A stretch of 64,000 nt of DNA from JABCZZ01 sp964454545 (GTDB lineage: Bacteria > Pseudomonadota > Alphaproteobacteria > Rickettsiales > JABCZZ01). Location of the stretch: the NCBI GenBank assembly GCA_964454545.1, contig CAYVTI010000002.1, positions 1 to 64,000 on the forward strand. Direction: 5' to 3'. Of this stretch, positions 1 to 8,500 are shown piece by piece. The stretch's first letter is position 1. Each line of letters opens with the position of its first letter. The position numbers and the translations under genes are program-made. The notes beneath the pieces were generated by a model. That model saw only the letters and a list, made by a program, of their open reading frames with translations, searched no databases and was not told the DNA's origin.

Positions 1-97
1 CCGCCATCATCAGGGATGCTATCAGCAACACCACGCTCAGCTGGATTAAGCTGAAGCCTTTTTGAAGGTGGAAAGAAGAAGGAGCTTTGATTTGCAC
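1..97 (-). CDS. Prepilin-like protein, 5' part only (runs off left edge)
   Basis: The reverse strand opens with a GTG at 97-95 and reads off the left edge of the window. The visible 32 residues have a short leader (QIKAPSSFHLQKG), then FSLIQLSVVLLIASLMMA. This is the layout of a type IV prepilin or pseudopilin: Gly-Phe cleavage site, Ser-Leu-Ile, then a hydrophobic helix. The usual Glu at position +5 is replaced by Gln, a change seen in some minor pseudopilins (GspK-like proteins lack Glu5). No ATG is available; TTG codons lie further upstream. The start is therefore uncertain, and the protein may be a minor pilin or a false reading. The following gene on the same strand (198-1667) would be upstream of it. 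Confidence 0.5.
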   Translation of the reverse strand, partial: MQIKAPSSFHLQKGFSLIQLSVVLLIASLMMA

Positions 98-197
98 GGC
101 TTTGCCTGAAAGATAAAATTTATATAAATTCTACTGGAAAAGTATTAAGGAAGAGTTAACGGTGGCGGTAATGTTAAGAAATTCTGCCGAGTCCGCG

Positions 198-1667
198 CTA
201 TTTATTGATTGTTTTGCGCAAGTATACTGTTGCCACCTCGTCCCTGTAGACCAGTTTCCAGTCCGGATTCCAGTCCCACAGTCCGTATTCCCTGTCATTA
301 TTATCAATGATAAGGCCTTCTAATTTATAATGCGATGCGATCATTTTTGCCTGGCCACCGAAGCCGTGGGCTTGCGTGAATATCTTGTAATCGTTCAAAA
401 ATTCGTCACTGTAAAGGCTGTTGGCGCGGCCATCGACGAACACTTTCACCTTACCTCTCCAGAGATAATCCAGGTAGCCGCCGATGTTATAGGAATTGAG
501 AAACCGCAGGCGGGGATAATGCTTTTCTATGAAAGCGGCTTCCTTTACGGGAAAATGCTTTTTCGGGAATCCCACAGGCTCCTTCAGGATTTGATCGCGC
601 GGCCAGGGCAGGGAAATGACGGCACATGCTATAAGCGCCATGAACGCCGCCAGTTTCCTGACATCAGGCTTGCGCATATCCTGCATTAGCAGCAAGCCTG
701 CCGTATGCATTCTTCCCCCCATCTTGCTGTCTTCCATAATATGAGTAATCCTCAGGGACAGGTAAGGCAGCGTGAGAAGGGCTGCAAGCAGCGAATGTCT
801 CAGGCTGCCGAGCGCCATGACGATCATGAAAATAGCGAGGAGACGGTCCGGCAACGCTATCCTGCCGTCGAAAAAATTACCTGCGAGCAGTACGATGATG
901 AGCAGGGCGGTCATTTCCATATTATGCCCGATTTCCACAGGCTTCCATTCGATGAGGTAACTGTTGAAAGCGGCAGTGAGCGTCTTGAAAGCGCCATAAT
1001 ATACCTTGATACCATAAGGATTGAGCAGGCTCGCCAGGAGGCAGAGGGCAAAGATGGCAAGATAATCCCTTCTCGTCTTATGATCGCGCCTGATAATAGC
1101 TTCCACGAGGAAAAAACCTATAAGCGGAAAGACGAAAGTGAATCCGCCATGCAGGTTGGCCCACAGGGCAACAAGGGGCAGGAGGATGAGAAGAACGCGA
1201 AAACGGGGGGCTTCCCTGTAGGCATGCAGAGTCTGGTAAGCGATGGCCGTCAGCAACACCGAGCACATATTAGGGCGCGCCAGCGTTCCTGTGAAAAGCA
1301 CGAAGGTCATCGGAATAAGAAGCGCCAGGACGGCTATCGGACTCGCGCCATGTCTCACGCAATGCCCTGTCATCAGGGTGGCGCTCAGGGAAAAGGTAAG
1401 GATAGTGAGCGAATAAACGGCTGAAAACCCGCCGTGAGCGAATATAAAGCTTAAAGCGGAGTCGAAAAGCCAGGACAGGTTGTACCATGTTTCTCCCTGG
1501 GCCGTAAAACTCCAGCTGTCATGGAGGGGTATGGCGCCTGTTGCACGGATTAAATCGCCGCTTGCCAGGTGCCAGGCCGTATCCGGATCAAGAAATACGG
1601 GCGCATTGGCAAGGCCGAGCACAACCAATAAGAAAAACATCACGAAATTGGCGTAGGCGTAGGACAT
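198..1667 (-). CDS. Multi-pass membrane protein, GT-C glycosyltransferase-like
   Basis: A 489-residue protein with about ten to twelve hydrophobic helices in the first 350 residues and a soluble C-terminal part of about 130 residues. Early in the chain, in the predicted first periplasmic loop, it has DPDTAWHLASGD (residues 27-38), the acidic motif typical of GT-C glycosyltransferases (PMT/ArnT-like) that use polyprenyl-linked sugars. The C-terminal part (LNSYNIGGYLDYLW, FVDGRANSLYSDEF) resembles the C-terminal regions of bacterial GT-C-like proteins of unknown acceptor. ATG at 1667 fits a first transmembrane helix at residues 8-25. It is transcribed toward the prepilin-like gene, so it could glycosylate a surface or pilin protein, but that is only inference from position. 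Confidence 0.6.
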   Translation of the reverse strand: MSYAYANFVMFFLLVVLGLANAPVFLDPDTAWHLASGDLIRATGAIPLHDSWSFTAQGETWYNLSWLFDSALSFIFAHGGFSAVYSLTILTFSLSATLMTGHCVRHGASPIAVLALLIPMTFVLFTGTLARPNMCSVLLTAIAYQTLHAYREAPRFRVLLILLPLVALWANLHGGFTFVFPLIGFFLVEAIIRRDHKTRRDYLAIFALCLLASLLNPYGIKVYYGAFKTLTAAFNSYLIEWKPVEIGHNMEMTALLIIVLLAGNFFDGRIALPDRLLAIFMIVMALGSLRHSLLAALLTLPYLSLRITHIMEDSKMGGRMHTAGLLLMQDMRKPDVRKLAAFMALIACAVISLPWPRDQILKEPVGFPKKHFPVKEAAFIEKHYPRLRFLNSYNIGGYLDYLWRGKVKVFVDGRANSLYSDEFLNDYKIFTQAHGFGGQAKMIASHYKLEGLIIDNNDREYGLWDWNPDWKLVYRDEVATVYLRKTINK

Positions 1668-1889
1668 AAGAAACTTATATAAAGTAATTTATTCAAGTTT
1701 CTATATATTTCACCCCAATAATCACCACTGCTGCAAAATTATCACACTGATTGTGATATTATTGCTAGATATGAAATAGCGATTGCGCAAATTGGAGGTT
1801 ATCTGTTTTTATTACCCAATATTTTTACGATAAAGAGAAATATTACAAAATACCCCAGAATATATTAAGAAAATAAACAGGAGTTACAT

Positions 1890-2453
1890 ATGACTAAACG
1901 TTTTTCGATAATTTCAGCGGTTGCTTTCGTGGCAGCGGTTGTTGTGCCTGCAGTTACCTTCTCCCAGGCTCCCAATGGTATCGTTCACGATTCCCGCAAC
2001 AACCCGGTCAGGGACACCCGTGGAAATTGCGTGCGCACTCTCTACGGCGTGAAGACGGAAGAATGCGGTGGCGTAGTCGTTGCGGAAAAAGTCCACACCA
2101 AGCTGGCCTCGGTTTATTTTGATTTCAACAAGGCCACTCTCAACAAGAAAGCTAAAAAATCCCTCGATCAGTTGCTTGCTACCCTGAAGCACAAGAAGAT
2201 CAAGGCGGTGACCATTGCCGGATATGCTGACGCTGTTGGTTCAGACTCCTACAACATGCAGCTTTCCAAGAAACGCGCTGAGGTGGTTAAGAAATACCTG
2301 AATGCGCATGGTTTCCATCATGCGGATACCACCGTGCGTGCGCTCGGCAAGAAGGATGCTTCCGCCACCTGCAAAGGGCTTAAGGACGGCAAACTGCATG
2401 CCTGCATGCAGGAAGACCGCCGTGTCGACATAGAGCTGAGCGTTGGCAAGTAA
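1890..2453 (+). CDS. OmpA-family outer membrane/periplasmic protein
   Basis: 187 residues. A signal peptide (MTKRF, then a hydrophobic core to about residue 25, cleavage near FSQA) is followed by a short Cys-containing linker (GNCVRTLYGVKTEECGG) and a C-terminal OmpA-like peptidoglycan-binding domain from about residue 72. Visible OmpA landmarks are YFDFNKATL, GYADAVGSDSYN, the LSKKRAEVVKKYL helix and the closing DRRVDIEL. The Asp and Arg residues of these motifs bind diaminopimelate in the family. There is no beta-barrel, so it is a small OmpA-like/Pal-like protein without a lipobox. AGGAG lies 6 bases before the ATG, and a strong terminator follows at 2478-2510, so it is a single-gene transcript. 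Confidence 0.85.
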   Translation: MTKRFSIISAVAFVAAVVVPAVTFSQAPNGIVHDSRNNPVRDTRGNCVRTLYGVKTEECGGVVVAEKVHTKLASVYFDFNKATLNKKAKKSLDQLLATLKHKKIKAVTIAGYADAVGSDSYNMQLSKKRAEVVKKYLNAHGFHHADTTVRALGKKDASATCKGLKDGKLHACMQEDRRVDIELSVGK

Positions 2454-2477
2454 TAAAGCGCAGGCTTAATGAGAGTG

Positions 2478-2510
2478 AAGGGGGGCAGTGATGTCCCCCT
2501 TTTTTATTTT
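2478..2510 (+). terminator. Rho-independent terminator of the ompA-like gene
   Basis: An 8-bp stem (AAGGGGGG / TCCCCCTT, one G-U pair) with an 8-base loop is followed immediately by a T-rich run (TTTTTATTTT). It lies 24 bases after the stop codon of the OmpA-like gene. Confidence 0.85.
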
Positions 2511-2534
2511 ATCGTTTTGGAGTAAGATACACTC

Positions 2535-3011
2535 ATGAACAGGATGGCCATAACCGTAGCGGGGTTGTTTTTTCTTTTCATGGGGTGCGGTGTGCTTGTT
2601 TATGCCGGGGAAACGGCGGAAGGGCATAAGGAGGAAGCAGAGCACAAGGAAGAGAAAGCCAAGCCGGAAGAGAAACCCCGGCCTGATTCTGCCATAAGTT
2701 TTGTCATGAATCTGCCGGAAGTGAAAAACTGGCAGAAATATCTGGAATCAAAGAATGAGGGGAAGTCGCTTTCCATCTGGGGCGAGGAGAATATGCTTGT
2801 GGATGGCGGCGAGTGTTCCGGTATCGCCGTTGCAGAGACCGACGCGAAAAGCGATGATGTCCATGTATGGGTGCGTTTCTGCGTCACTCCGGGCGGCCGC
2901 ATACTGGTCGAAAGCAAGCCTAAAGACCCGGCGGACGAAATTACCTTTCTGCAGTATGACGACTGGAAAAAGAGATGCAAGCCGACCCCGCATTCGCCGG
3001 GAGCGTGCTAA
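2535..3011 (+). CDS. Small secreted protein of unknown function
   Basis: 158 residues. An N-terminal signal segment (MNRMAITVAGLFFLFMGCGVLVYA) is followed by a charged Glu/Lys/His-rich linker (residues 27-50) and a compact C-terminal domain with four Cys residues outside the signal (GGECSG, RFCVTPGG, KKRCKP, PGAC at the end), which could form two disulfides in the periplasm. Cys18 after FMG is only a poor lipobox. I do not recognise a family. It follows the terminator of the OmpA-like gene and so needs its own promoter; a repeat element (3013-3090) follows it. Confidence 0.6.
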   Translation: MNRMAITVAGLFFLFMGCGVLVYAGETAEGHKEEAEHKEEKAKPEEKPRPDSAISFVMNLPEVKNWQKYLESKNEGKSLSIWGEENMLVDGGECSGIAVAETDAKSDDVHVWVRFCVTPGGRILVESKPKDPADEITFLQYDDWKKRCKPTPHSPGAC

Positions 3012-3012
3012 A

Positions 3013-3090
3013 CAGAATACGGGAAACCGGGCATTGGGAATATGGGAGTTTAACATCTTCTCGTCTTCCCGATTTCTCACTTTCTTGACT
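3013..3090. repeat. Imperfect palindromic repeat, GGGAA-word family
   Basis: The stretch after the stop at 3011 reads CGGGAAACCGGGCATTGGGA on the left and CTTCCCGATTTCTC on the right, so its two halves can pair imperfectly. The same words, in the same order, occur in the palindrome inside sucA at 21520-21605. It fills nearly the whole gap between two convergent genes. Confidence 0.5.
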
Positions 3091-3097
3091 TCTTGCG

Positions 3098-3487
3098 TTA
3101 CAACAGAACTTCGTGCAGGAGCTTTCTCGCCACCTCGTTATTGTCGGTGCTGAGCGCTACGTAGCAATAGCCGTCCTGCCGGTGCATGGTGCTTATGCCG
3201 CGTATCGATAGTTTCGCGTTATTGAGCTCGCGCGTGACTTTCGCTGAGGCTCCCGGCTCGTCCTTGATGCGTATGGTGATGAGCTCGTCCGGTATCACCT
3301 TGAATCCGTTCGCCCTGAGCGCCATGACCGCCTCGCCCGGATCGTCCGCAATCAGTTCGATGACTGCCTGGTTCTCAAAGGTTTTTCCGTGCAGGCTCTC
3401 AATATTTATTTTATGGCTTGCGAGCAGCTCGGTGATATCGGCTACCAGTCCCGGCCTGTCCTGATCTATGAGCTTTATCGATTTCAT
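3098..3487 (-). CDS. Tandem ACT-domain protein coupled to the PLP decarboxylase
   Basis: 129 residues made of two ACT modules: residues 3-68 (IKLIDQDRPGLVADITELLASHKINIESL) and 70-129 (TIRIKDEPGASAKVTRELNNAKLSIRGI). The D-x-P-G-x turn before the first helix is the usual amino-acid binding point of ACT domains. Its ATG overlaps the stop codon of the upstream decarboxylase (ATGA, 3484-3487), so the two are translated together. There is no catalytic or DNA-binding domain, so it probably senses an amino acid and acts on a partner, as GcvR-type double-ACT proteins do; the natural candidate partner here is the decarboxylase. That partnership is inference. Confidence 0.75.
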   Translation of the reverse strand: MKSIKLIDQDRPGLVADITELLASHKINIESLHGKTFENQAVIELIADDPGEAVMALRANGFKVIPDELITIRIKDEPGASAKVTRELNNAKLSIRGISTMHRQDGYCYVALSTDNNEVARKLLHEVLL

Positions 3488-4596
3488 GCTTTATTCTCCT
3501 TTGCCATGTCTGCTATCAGCCCGTCGATATGTTCCTTCGTAACCCCTGGAACGACGATGAGGTGGCTCACTTCCGAGGTGGCAAGCTGCCATTTTTTCTC
3601 TATCTCCTTGCTCACTACCGGAAATACGACGGTGAGGGAATTCGGGTTGCGCCATGCAGGGATGTTCTTTGCGTTCATAGTTTTTACGGCATAGTCGGCG
3701 AGCGCAAGGCTGGTTTCAAGCCTCTTGCGCATACCTTCTTCCCCCAGTGTGCGGATGGCGTACCATAGTACCAATGGGGCAAAGCCATTGCGCGAGCCGG
3801 TGATGGTGGCGTCCATGCAGCCAATATAGCCGATGCTGTTGCTGATGCGGTCAACGTTGCGCTTGCGCGCGACCACGACTCCGCAGGGAATGGGCGAGCC
3901 TATGAATTTGTGTCCGCTCACCGCGATGGAGTCGGCGCCTTCAGTGAAATCGAAAGCGGGCTTGGGGGTGAGAAACTGCGCGTACGTGCCGCAGAACGCG
4001 CTGTCGCTGTGAATGTAACGGTTGCCTATCACCAGATCATCGAGAATCCTGCTGATACGGACGGTATCGTCCCTTGCTTCCTTCATCGTCGTGCCGATAT
4101 TGGCGACGATGATCGCAGGCACATCGCGCCGTAATTTCAGGCTTTCTTTTAAATCCTCGTAATCAATCTCGCCATTGTCCTGCGCGCGGATCATGATATG
4201 GCGCATGCCAAGCAGGTGGACGTTCTTCGCCACGCTGTAATGCGTCTCCTCGGAGAAATAGACGATGCCGTTCGGGTAGAGTTCGCGGGCAAGGTAGAGG
4301 CCGTAAAGATTGCCTTCCGTGCCGCCATTGGTCACGTATCCCCAGTACGCATCTTTTGGAGCCTTGAAAAGGCTGGCGAAAAAATGCACCACTTCGCACT
4401 CAAGCTCGCGGGTTCCAAGGCCATAAGTGCTGGGATGGAACGGATCGCCTATATTGTTGAGCGAAAATTTCAGGAAACGGTAGAGGGGCTCGTAGTTGAA
4501 ATCATACGCGCAAGGATAGCCCAGGAAATGCCTGCTCTTCTGCTCCAGCGCTTCGTATAAATCGTCCAGCCGTTTCAATTCGTCTTTTTTTAACAT
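3484..4596 (-). CDS. hdc: PLP-dependent amino-acid decarboxylase, histidine decarboxylase type
   Basis: The reading frame is open from 4650, but the family start fits the ATG at 4596 (MLKKDELKRLDDLYEAL), giving 370 residues, close to group II pyridoxal-dependent histidine decarboxylases (about 370-380). Diagnostic parts: GYVTNGGTEGNLYG (PLP phosphate/cofactor loop), SEETHYSV, HSDSAFCGT (Asp that contacts the pyridine nitrogen), and SGHKFIGSP, where the Lys forms the Schiff base. The reaction would be L-histidine to histamine and CO2 in the cytoplasm; a related serine/aromatic decarboxylase specificity cannot be excluded. It overlaps a double-ACT gene by 4 bases, which suggests feedback by an amino acid. 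No histidine/histamine antiporter is adjacent. Confidence 0.8.
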   Translation of the reverse strand: MLKKDELKRLDDLYEALEQKSRHFLGYPCAYDFNYEPLYRFLKFSLNNIGDPFHPSTYGLGTRELECEVVHFFASLFKAPKDAYWGYVTNGGTEGNLYGLYLARELYPNGIVYFSEETHYSVAKNVHLLGMRHIMIRAQDNGEIDYEDLKESLKLRRDVPAIIVANIGTTMKEARDDTVRISRILDDLVIGNRYIHSDSAFCGTYAQFLTPKPAFDFTEGADSIAVSGHKFIGSPIPCGVVVARKRNVDRISNSIGYIGCMDATITGSRNGFAPLVLWYAIRTLGEEGMRKRLETSLALADYAVKTMNAKNIPAWRNPNSLTVVFPVVSKEIEKKWQLATSEVSHLIVVPGVTKEHIDGLIADMAKENKA

Positions 4597-4689
4597 GAAA
4601 ATGTATTTTAGCTGTTTATCACCTTGGAATATGTATGCCTGAGTATCCACCTAAAAAGCAAGAGAGATTCTTTAATCTCTGCGGGTTGA

Positions 4690-4825
4690 ATTCCCGTGGC
4701 TTGCCACGCACCGTATTTGTCATGCCGCATTTATTGCGGCATCCTGCTTTGCAGCAGGGCCAGACCCCGCAACAATTGCGGGGTGACACAATACACTTAA
4801 TATCCCGTTGCTTGCGGCAGGGTTG
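4690..4825. repeat. Cluster of four hairpins (interspersed palindromic repeat)
   Basis: Four perfect hairpins stand in a row: CGTGGC/GCCACG (4695-4708), TGCCGCA/TGCGGCA (4723-4741), CCTGC/GCAGG (4743-4758) and ACCCCGCAA/TTGCGGGGT (4764-4784). GTCATGCCGC and GGGGTGACA resemble the GTCAT-ending palindromes scattered through alphaproteobacterial genomes. No coding potential is seen. The rest of the 380-base gap (4597-4976) is AT-rich from 4840 on and should hold the promoter of the gene at 4977. Confidence 0.65.
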
Positions 4826-4976
4826 TTTATTCTAGAAAAAACGATGAAAATCAGCTTGTTACAAAATTACAACGCATTTGCAACAAAACGTTCACACTCC
4901 AATTATTGAAGTGACAATTAATAATTGTTAATATTTGGCTATGGAATTTATTAATAAGCATGCTGGTTAATAGTAC

Positions 4977-5519
4977 ATGAATGAATTTGCTTTAGCTTTT
5001 GAGGTTGCGAAAGAAGTTGTAAAGCTTGCACAAACTCCTGCTGTCCAGATGGCGGTAAAAGAGTTTGCCCAGATTGTCCAAAGAGAAGTTCAGTATCCGG
5101 ATATTCAACAAGCTGTTAGAGGAGTAGAACAGATTGTTAAAGATGCTCTTCCTGTTATCCAAACAGGCCCGCATTTGTTACACGAACTTCTTTCTTCCGC
5201 ATTTCATGTAGAACCAGTCACTCCGGATAAGATAGCAAAAGAAGTGGTCCAAGCCGTAGCAGAAATAATACAAAAAGTGGCGGAAAAAGGATCAGAAATT
5301 TTAGATGCCAGAGAAATATACAAGACTGGTGAGGAAAGTCCTTTAGGCATACTTTTAAGACAGGATATACATGCATTGCATCAGCATTGCCAACATTTTT
5401 ATCGCCACGTGGCTGGCATTATAGCCAACCATCTTCACCATCAGGATGTTCCCGATGGTACCTTACCTGCACCAAATGTCTTACCGCAAGGACATTCTAC
5501 GGCAAAAACATTAGGTTAA
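4977..5519 (+). CDS. Hypothetical helical protein, AT-rich
   Basis: 180 residues, no recognised family. The first 100 residues are amphipathic helix with repeated AVKEFAQIV / AVRGVEQIV / VVQAVAEII patterns of hydrophobics, suggesting a helical bundle or coiled coil. The tail is His-rich (HALHQHCQHFYRHVAGIIANHLHHQD) and ends in a probably disordered Pro/Gly stretch. No signal peptide or transmembrane helix. Its base composition is clearly more AT-rich than neighbouring dnaE, and it lies just after a repeat cluster, which is compatible with acquisition. It converges on dnaE with 14 bases between stops. Function unknown. Confidence 0.55.
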   Translation: MNEFALAFEVAKEVVKLAQTPAVQMAVKEFAQIVQREVQYPDIQQAVRGVEQIVKDALPVIQTGPHLLHELLSSAFHVEPVTPDKIAKEVVQAVAEIIQKVAEKGSEILDAREIYKTGEESPLGILLRQDIHALHQHCQHFYRHVAGIIANHLHHQDVPDGTLPAPNVLPQGHSTAKTLG

Positions 5520-5533
5520 TCTGAGCGTTATAC

Positions 5534-8500
5534 TCAACCTCCCTCTGCACTTTCCACCACCCCTTCGAGCGTGGGAATCTGCATCAGCGTGTTGGGCGTC
5601 AGCGCGTAGGCGCCGGGCAGGGACACCTGCACCTGCTTCGCTTCGTCAATCAGGACGCAAACCGTTATTTTTGCGCCTGTTCCGTGTGGCTCACCCAATA
5701 CCGACCGCAGTTTCCTGACAGCAACGGGAGCGTTCACCGTGATGCGAAGTTTTTTCGGCATGGCGAGCGACTGGACTGCCGAGATTGCCTCTTCGAGCGG
5801 CTGCAGGGATTGGAGAATAAAGCGCGCCCCGTTCTCCTCGCGTTTGCCATCGGCCTGTGCCACGATCATCGCGCCGCTCTGCAGCTGCGCGCGGTAGCGA
5901 TTGAGAATTTCCTCCTTGAACACCGACATTTCGTACACGCCGCTTTCATCCGACAGCGTGACGAAAGCGAAACGGCCTTTCTCGGAGGAACGGATCTTCA
6001 TTTTGCTGATAAGCCCTGCCACCTTGATGGGCGCATAGCCGGTCCCAAGCCTCTGCATGAACTGATGCGACTGCGCGACGCCAAGACGTGTGAGCGCGCC
6101 GCGGTAAGCCTGCATGGGGTGTGAAGAGAGGTAAAATCCGAGCGCCTCGCTCTCGCATTCCATACGCTCCATCGGCGCCCAATCGTCGCACGTCATCAGG
6201 GCGGGGAGGGTTACAGGCTGCGTTTCGTGGTTGCCGAACAGGCTCACCTGCCTGCTTTCCTTTTCGCGCGTCATCGCGTTGTTGTAGGCAATCACCATAT
6301 CCAGCGACTGCACAAGCTGGTTGCGGTTCTTGTGGATGCTGTCGAATGCGCCCGCCTTGATAAGAAATTCCAGCTGGCGGCGATTTATCACCTGCGACGA
6401 CAGGCGCGAAGCCATGTCCCATATATTCTTGAAAGGGCCGCCCTGGGTCCGCTCTTTCACCAGCAGGGACATCGCAGCATCGCCGACATTGCGGATGGCC
6501 GCAAGTCCGTAGCGTATCGCGCTCTCGCCCTCAGGCATGAAAAACACGTCCGACCGGTTAATGTCAGGCGGCAGCATTCTTATGCTGGAACGCGCTGCTT
6601 CCTCGCGGAAGAGCGAGAGCTTGTCGGTATTGTGGATATCGTACGTCATCGAGGCGGCGTAGAACTCAACCGGATGGTTTGCCTTCATATAGGCGGTCTG
6701 GTAGGAAACCAGCGCATAGGCCGCAGCATGCGATTTGTTGAAGCCGTATTCAGCAAATTTTGCGATGAGATCGAAGATGCTTTTTGCCTGCTCCTTCGCA
6801 ACGCCGTTTGCTACTGCGCGTGAAACGAATATGTCACGCTGCGCTTCCATTTCGGAACGGATTTTTTTACCCATCGCGCGGCGCAGCAGATCGGCTTCGC
6901 CTAGGCTGTAGCCTGCAAGCAGCTGTGCAATCTGCATCACCTGCTCCTGATAGATGATGACGCCGAATGTCTCGCGCAGGACTTCTTCGAGCTTCGGATG
7001 CAAATATTGCGGCTTTTCCTGCCCGTGCTTGCGTGCGATATAGGTGGGGATATTGTCCATCGGACCGGGACGGTAGAGCGACACGAGCGCGATGATGTCC
7101 TCCAGGCAGTCGGGCTTCAGGCGCTTGAGCGTGTCGCGCATGCCCATGCTTTCTAGCTGAAACACGCCGGTTGCATCTCCTTTTCCAAGCATTGCATAGG
7201 TTTTAGGATCGCCCTCCGGCAGTTTCAGCAGGTCGATCTTGATGCCTTTTCTTGCCACCAGCTCGACGGCTTTTTGTAAAACGGTCAGCGTCTTGAGGCC
7301 GAGAAAGTCGAATTTCACCAGTCCCGAAGACTCGGCATATTTCATCGAATACTGTACCACGGGCATTTCAGATTTGGGGTCGCGGTAGAGCGGTACCAGC
7401 TCGTCCAGCGGGCGGTCGCCGATGACCACGCCCGCCGCATGGGTGGAGGCATGGCGGTTAAGCCCTTCGAGTTTAAGCGCGATATCCACCATGCGCGCGA
7501 CCGATTCATCATCGTCAATGGCGTTCTGCAGCGCCGGTTCCATCTTGATTGCCTGCGCAAGCGTCACGGGCGCGGCCGGATTGTTGGGAACGAATTTGCA
7601 TATATTGTCCACCTGCCCGTAGGGAAGCTGAAGCACGCGGCCCACGTCGCGCAATACCGCACGCGCCTGCAATTTTCCGAAAGTGATAATCTGGGCGACA
7701 CGATCGGTGCCGTATTTCTGCCGGACGTAACTTATCACCTCGTCACGCCTGTCCTGGCAGAAATCGACGTCGAAGTCCGGCATGGAGACGCGTTCCGGGT
7801 TGAGAAAACGCTCAAAGAGCAGGTTGTATTTCAATGGATCGAGATCGGTAATCTGCAGCGCCCATGCGACCACTGAACCTGCGCCGGAACCGCGTCCCGG
7901 ACCCACGGGAATGCCGTGTTCCTTGCTCCAGCGGATGAAGTCAGACACGATCAGAAAGTAGCCAGGAAATTGCATTTTGATAATGACATTGAGTTCGAAT
8001 TCCAGGCGTTCCTGGTAGGGCTTCGCCATGTTCGCACGTTCCTCCGCGCTCATGCTCTCCGAAAACACATGGTTTATCAGGCGCCTTTCCAGCCCCGCCT
8101 GCGCCTCTTCGCGCAGCAGCTCCGCTTCGTTACCGGCATAGCGGGGCAGAATCGGCGCCCGCGCCGGCGACATGACCGCGCAGCGCTTCGCGATCACGAT
8201 CGTATTTTCGAGCGCTTCCGGAATATCGGCAAACAACTCGCACATTTCTTCCGGCGACTTGAAGTAATGTTCCGGCGTCAGGCGGCGGCGATCCGGTTCA
8301 GAGACATACCTGCCGTCGGCGATGCAGAGCAGGGCGTCATGCGCCTCGTACATGTCTGGCTCGGAAAAATAGATATCGTTGGTCGCAACCAGCGGAATGT
8401 TATGTTCATGCGCAAGTTCTATGAATCCCGCTTCGGTACGCTTTTCTTCTTCCAGTCCGTGGCGCATCAGTTCTATATAGAGTCTTTGCGGGAAAAGTTC

